This document shows positions 26,380 through 29,350 of a stretch of DNA of 29,350 nucleotides, in pieces; the stretch's first letter is position 1, and each line of letters begins with the position of its first letter. The notes below the pieces were generated by a model. It saw only the letters and a program-made list of their open reading frames with translations, did no database searches and was not told the origin of the DNA. The translations under genes and the position numbers were made by a program. The stretch comes from Chara braunii (taxonomy: Eukaryota; Streptophyta; Charophyceae; Charales; Characeae), in the NCBI GenBank assembly GCA_003427395.1, contig BFEA01000064.1, positions 3,941,158-3,970,507 on the forward strand, read 5' to 3'.

Positions 26380-26917
26380 TGAATCGGGGCAGCAACCTCA
26401 GGATATCATCGTGAAACTGATCAGTGGCAGGTAGTTTAAAATTTCAGTATTTAACTCCCGTTCAAACTCCGGTTTGTATGTCAAAAGCTCACGGGTGTAC
26501 CCACTGGGCTAGGCTTTTGGATCCATTCCCAGTCCCTGAACCGGTTTTAAAATGAGACCACAAAAATAAAATATAAATAGAATGGACAAATTGAGGAGAA
26601 GAGGAGAGAGGGGGATCCGCTGGCACCCCCTTATCTCGCCAGTCGGACCCGATGGAAAAATTGAGGAGGAGAGGAGAGAGGGGGACACGGAGTCGCTCAC
26701 ACCTCCTTGGTCCCGCCAATCGGACCCACGCCGAGACAGGTCGATAAAACCAAGGGGGATAGTCTTACATGACTCTCAACCACTCAGTTTCCTCCATCGT
26801 GCTTCATCGTTCCTTTGTCGCTCGCTGGTCTCTATCCTCGTATTTGCCATAACTAATAAGGTTAGGCCTAAGTCCGAGTTTAGCAGGCGCAAAATACCAT
26901 ATAAAGAGTATTTACCA
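26380..26917 (-). mobile_element. Dispersed repeat family E, copy D
   Basis: On the minus strand it runs from a decayed palindrome (26889-26917, GGTAAATACTC/GGTATTTTGCG) through TTAGTTATGGCAAATACGAG, GGTTGAGAGTC, GACTATCCCCCTTGG, TTTTATCGACC, GGGTACACC and AACCGGTTCAG to the U6 junction. Order and spacing match copy B, with an extra 70-bp duplication. The ~330 bp after the palindrome in copy B are missing here. Confidence 0.65.
26582..26721 (-). repeat. 70-bp tandem duplication inside family E copy D
   Basis: The two units share TTGAGGAG (26591 and 26661, period 70), GAGGAGAGAGGGGGA, CGCCA(G/A)TCGGACCC. Copy B has a single equivalent. Confidence 0.8.
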
Positions 26918-27689
26918 CGGACCTAGGTCCGCCAATTCCTTCAAGGCCACAACTTGGCCTACCGGCCGCTCCCACATTCGCAGGGTAAAGACTTGGGGCG
27001 ATCCCCCACTTACCAAGCACACCCCTTACTACGCTTGAGTTGTAGTGTGCCGCCACTCATTCGGGCTTCCGCAAAATGACCACTGTTCCAAAATTGCATC
27101 GTTACCTATTCGGTCGACGATCTCATTACTTTAAATGGGTGAAACTCCCAACTTCTTACTTGCATCGGATTCTATTCACGTATGCCTTGCCAAACCCGTT
27201 GGAGGCTCCTACCGTAACCAATACACCTTACGAACTCCATACTATGCGATTCCAAGCACCGCCTCAAATAAATCAAGATAATCACTTCTAGTCTCGGCAC
27301 CAGTAGTCAACCTTGACGTTGGTCACGACAATGTCAACCTCTACGTGCGGTCATACTAATCCAGGACTAACCTTTTTATAATCTTCATTGTTCCGCAAGA
27401 TCATGAACCCCACCGCCTGATTGTGGAACCATCAAACGTCGAGGGGTAACCAACGCGGGTCCCAAAGTGCATTCCGACACACTTGGGACCAACCCTGAAT
27501 GGATGCAGGCGGCGAACTGGCGAGGTGTGTGTGCCAAAGCAGGAAGACTACCCAACCGAAGTTGCAGGACCATGAGCTTGATGGTCGTAGGCGTGGCTAT
27601 AACAAGCCACGGTCCGACAACTACCAATGTTTGATTGTTTTTTTTCTCGTTTTCAAGTGTTGTCGAAGCGGCTAGGGAAGCCTTAGGAG
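26918..27689. other. Intergenic sequence, no gene recognised
   Basis: A 71-aa plus frame (27076-27291) and a minus frame over 27385-27837 with one hydrophobic stretch are open, but lack any motif or supporting context. Confidence 0.4.
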
Positions 27690-27860
27690 AAATTTCGTCG
27701 ACAACAATAACAAAGGGGAGGAGTATGAAGACGACAAAAAGGGAGAGGCATGCAAGGAGAAGGGAAAGAGTGTATATCTCGCCCATTTCTTGACAAAAAC
27801 GGGCGGTTGAAGATGCGATTTTGGGGTTCTTGCACATTGCGAGTCGAATGGTGATGCCAA
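27690..27860 (-). repeat. Family S repeat, minus-strand copy
   Basis: The minus strand carries CGCAATGTGCAAGAACCCCA, AATCGCATCTTCA, AAATGGGCGAGATATAC and then a C/T-rich tract, aligning with 16743-16860 and more weakly with 6300-6570. Confidence 0.5.
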
Positions 27861-28362
27861 AATTGCATTTGAAGGGTTGGTATGGCTTGTAGAGGCATTA
27901 GAGACTGCACATGGAGGTCGTATGCTTCGATAAAGACAATTGAAGGGAGATCAAAAAATCGCAAAGCAGGGTAAGGAACATGTCACTGGAGGGCACAGTG
28001 ACAAAACGATCTTGTAGGCAAGTTTCAGTCTGGTATATGAGGAGAGAGTAGGAGGATAAAAAACGACATGCAAGGAACTTAAGCATAGTAACGAGGATGA
28101 GAAAGGAGAATAAAACGTTGTAAGGCGGCCACAGGCAGTGCGCCGCCTAAGATCCGCAGTTTTGCGATTTAGGCTCAGGGGCAAATCCGTGTTTTGATGG
28201 AAGTCTCGTATGACCAGGCAGCAAAAATTAGGGGAACTCAGGGCACCCCTGATTTTGGGCGCACTCAGCTTTATGAGTAACCCTCAAAGATGGCGAGATG
28301 GGTGACCGGACTCGGCATGTCTAGGGATTGCCATTTCCGACCGTTCCGAGGGTTAGACCGGG
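27861..28362. other. Intergenic sequence, no gene recognised
   Basis: No repeat unit, RNA gene or convincing frame seen. Confidence 0.4.
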
Positions 28363-29094
28363 NTTNACCTGCTGCGGAGAGGCATCAAGGGAGTTNACCT
28401 CGCCGCAACGTTTTTGCAGCATACGACCGGGGCGAAATGGGGCCTCAAATTTTTTTCTATTTTAGTATCATAATTAAAGGTGGGAAGAGGGGTTAGGACC
28501 ANTAGGCGAGAAGGGAAAGACANAATATCCCCTAATTTCTTCATTTTTTCANAGAATACCGTTGTTATTTTATTTTTCNGACAATTAAATTAAAAACATA
28601 GAAAAAGATTAAAAATCGTAAAAGNGAAAAGAAACACAAGGAATTCGGTCATTTATTTAAACTTTCCCGGGATTGNATTTTATGGAACTTACGATTAATT
28701 TACTATTTCCGACAACAGAATTAAGGAAAGGGGAGAATGATTAAAAACGATAAAAGGGACGGGAACCCATGACTCTTGGGAGATTGGGCTAATTTCGCTT
28801 TGGTCACCCGCCATCAGCCCTGACCCCGGATTTAGCATTTTTCCCGAATTTTATCAGTTTCCACTACTGCCGATGACCTAGGCTCCCTGCGTCGTTTTCG
28901 CTGGTTTGCTTGATNACTAACCTTATCGCAGTTGGGATGTTCTGAGAGCGGGGGTCGCATGGACANGTGCTGCCTTGGGTCNACTATGGTGTTTGGTGCG
29001 GTACGGATACGAGGGTTGATACGGGGTGGCTAGGTCCTACGGTGTCTGACGTGCTTCAGGTACGGTATAGGCCCGGTGACAGCTGTTTCACTAN
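28363..29094. other. Cluster of 13 ambiguous bases (N)
   Basis: Single Ns occur at 28363, 28366, 28396, 28502, 28523, 28552, 28579, 28625, 28676, 28915, 28966, 28982 and 29094, and nowhere else in the window. Isolated Ns suggest conflicting reads in a collapsed repeat rather than a scaffold gap. Frames here are unreliable. Confidence 0.95.
28550..28772 (+). repeat. ~132-bp tandem repeat, two diverged units
   Basis: GACAATTAAATTAAAAA...GATTAAAAATCGTAAAAG (28580-28624) matches GACAACAGAATTAAGGAAAG...GATTAAAAACGATAAAAG (28711-28756). The second block is offset by about 132 bp. Confidence 0.65.
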
Positions 29095-29320
29095 GGTGAC
29101 CTATTTTCAGGTTCGGGACAGCTGCGGTGATTTATTCTCAAGATCGGGGCCACTACGACAGTTTTTCCAGGTTTGGAACCTTGGCGGCAGTTTGCTTCAG
29201 GTCCGGAATAGGTTCGGTACTACCCTTGTTTTTCAGTTTTCTACGGTATCCGGCATCGGTATGATATACATCACTACATCACTTTCAGGTTCGCAGTGAT
29301 TTATTCTCAGTTCGGTGTTG
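29050..29320 (+). repeat. Irregular minisatellite with TTTTCAGGTTCGG core
   Basis: CTTCAGGTACGG, TTTCAGGTTCGG, CTCAAGATCGGGG, TTCCAGGTTTGG, CTTCAGGTCCGG, TTTCAGGTTCGC and TTCTCAGTTCGG recur every 25-50 bp, interleaved with ACAGCTG/GACAGT and GGTGATTTATTC. The array runs to the window end. Confidence 0.65.
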
Positions 29321-29350
29321 ACAGCTCAGAATTGTCAAGAGGCTATTTCT

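Noticed and set aside
27373-27400. A third U6-like match (TAATCTTCATTGTTCC)
   Set aside because: Only two short words match, with spacing wrong for U6 and no family E sequence beside them.
27385-27837. 150-aa minus frame with a hydrophobic segment
   Set aside because: The segment lies in the C/T-rich tract of a family S repeat, and other frames there are also open.

Overview
The window looks like non-coding, repeat-dominated nuclear DNA from a green plant (streptophyte). The lineage call rests on a decayed 18S rRNA 3' end (minus strand, 10001-10225). Its diagnostic stretches match the plant form better than the animal or fungal form, and its differences are mostly C-to-T and G-to-A changes, as expected of old methylated DNA. 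I find no intact protein-coding gene. Most long open frames are by-products of CT, CTT, GAA or C/T-rich tracts.

Layout. 1-285: two tandem 128-bp units, each starting with a hammerhead-ribozyme core; the first core is complete, the second mutated. 286-1037: a non-autonomous hAT-like element inserted in the TA tail of the second unit. 1699-1856: a compact multi-hairpin module with tRNA-like A and B boxes. 1860-5480: decayed intergenic DNA with short tandem repeats, a (CT)n tract, one copy of a dispersed repeat here called family E (3790-4130), and a tRNA-like relic. 5488-5880: six hairpins in 400 bp. 5930-8102: C/T-rich DNA, then a long minus-strand family E copy fused to a U6 snRNA-derived segment. 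8205-12640: several copies of another repeat (family R) linked to AAT microsatellites and splice-donor-like GTACGT sites followed by pyrimidine tracts, plus the 18S relic. 12878-14305: a 1.4-kb foldback element with ~470-bp inverted arms, each carrying a tRNA-like promoter and the hairpin module of 1.7 kb. A piece with a family E terminus sits between the arms. 14690-18091: microsatellites, AT-rich DNA, a 152-bp tandem repeat and a third family E terminus. 18100-20310: an AT-rich, microsatellite-free block with two small ORFs that resemble each other, then broken frames. 20680-21900: degenerate tandem repeats. 22317-23300: an array of ~60-bp units, several able to fold into the same hairpin with compensating changes. 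24500-25700: duplicated segments and CAY/GAY-rich DNA. 26322-26917: a second U6-fused family E copy. 27690-29350: another dispersed repeat, then minisatellites in a stretch with 13 ambiguous bases.

The common theme is structured or RNA polymerase III-type RNA as repeat raw material: hammerhead, U6, 18S, tRNA-like heads and palindromic modules. All calls come from reading the sequence by eye. No database search or folding program was run.
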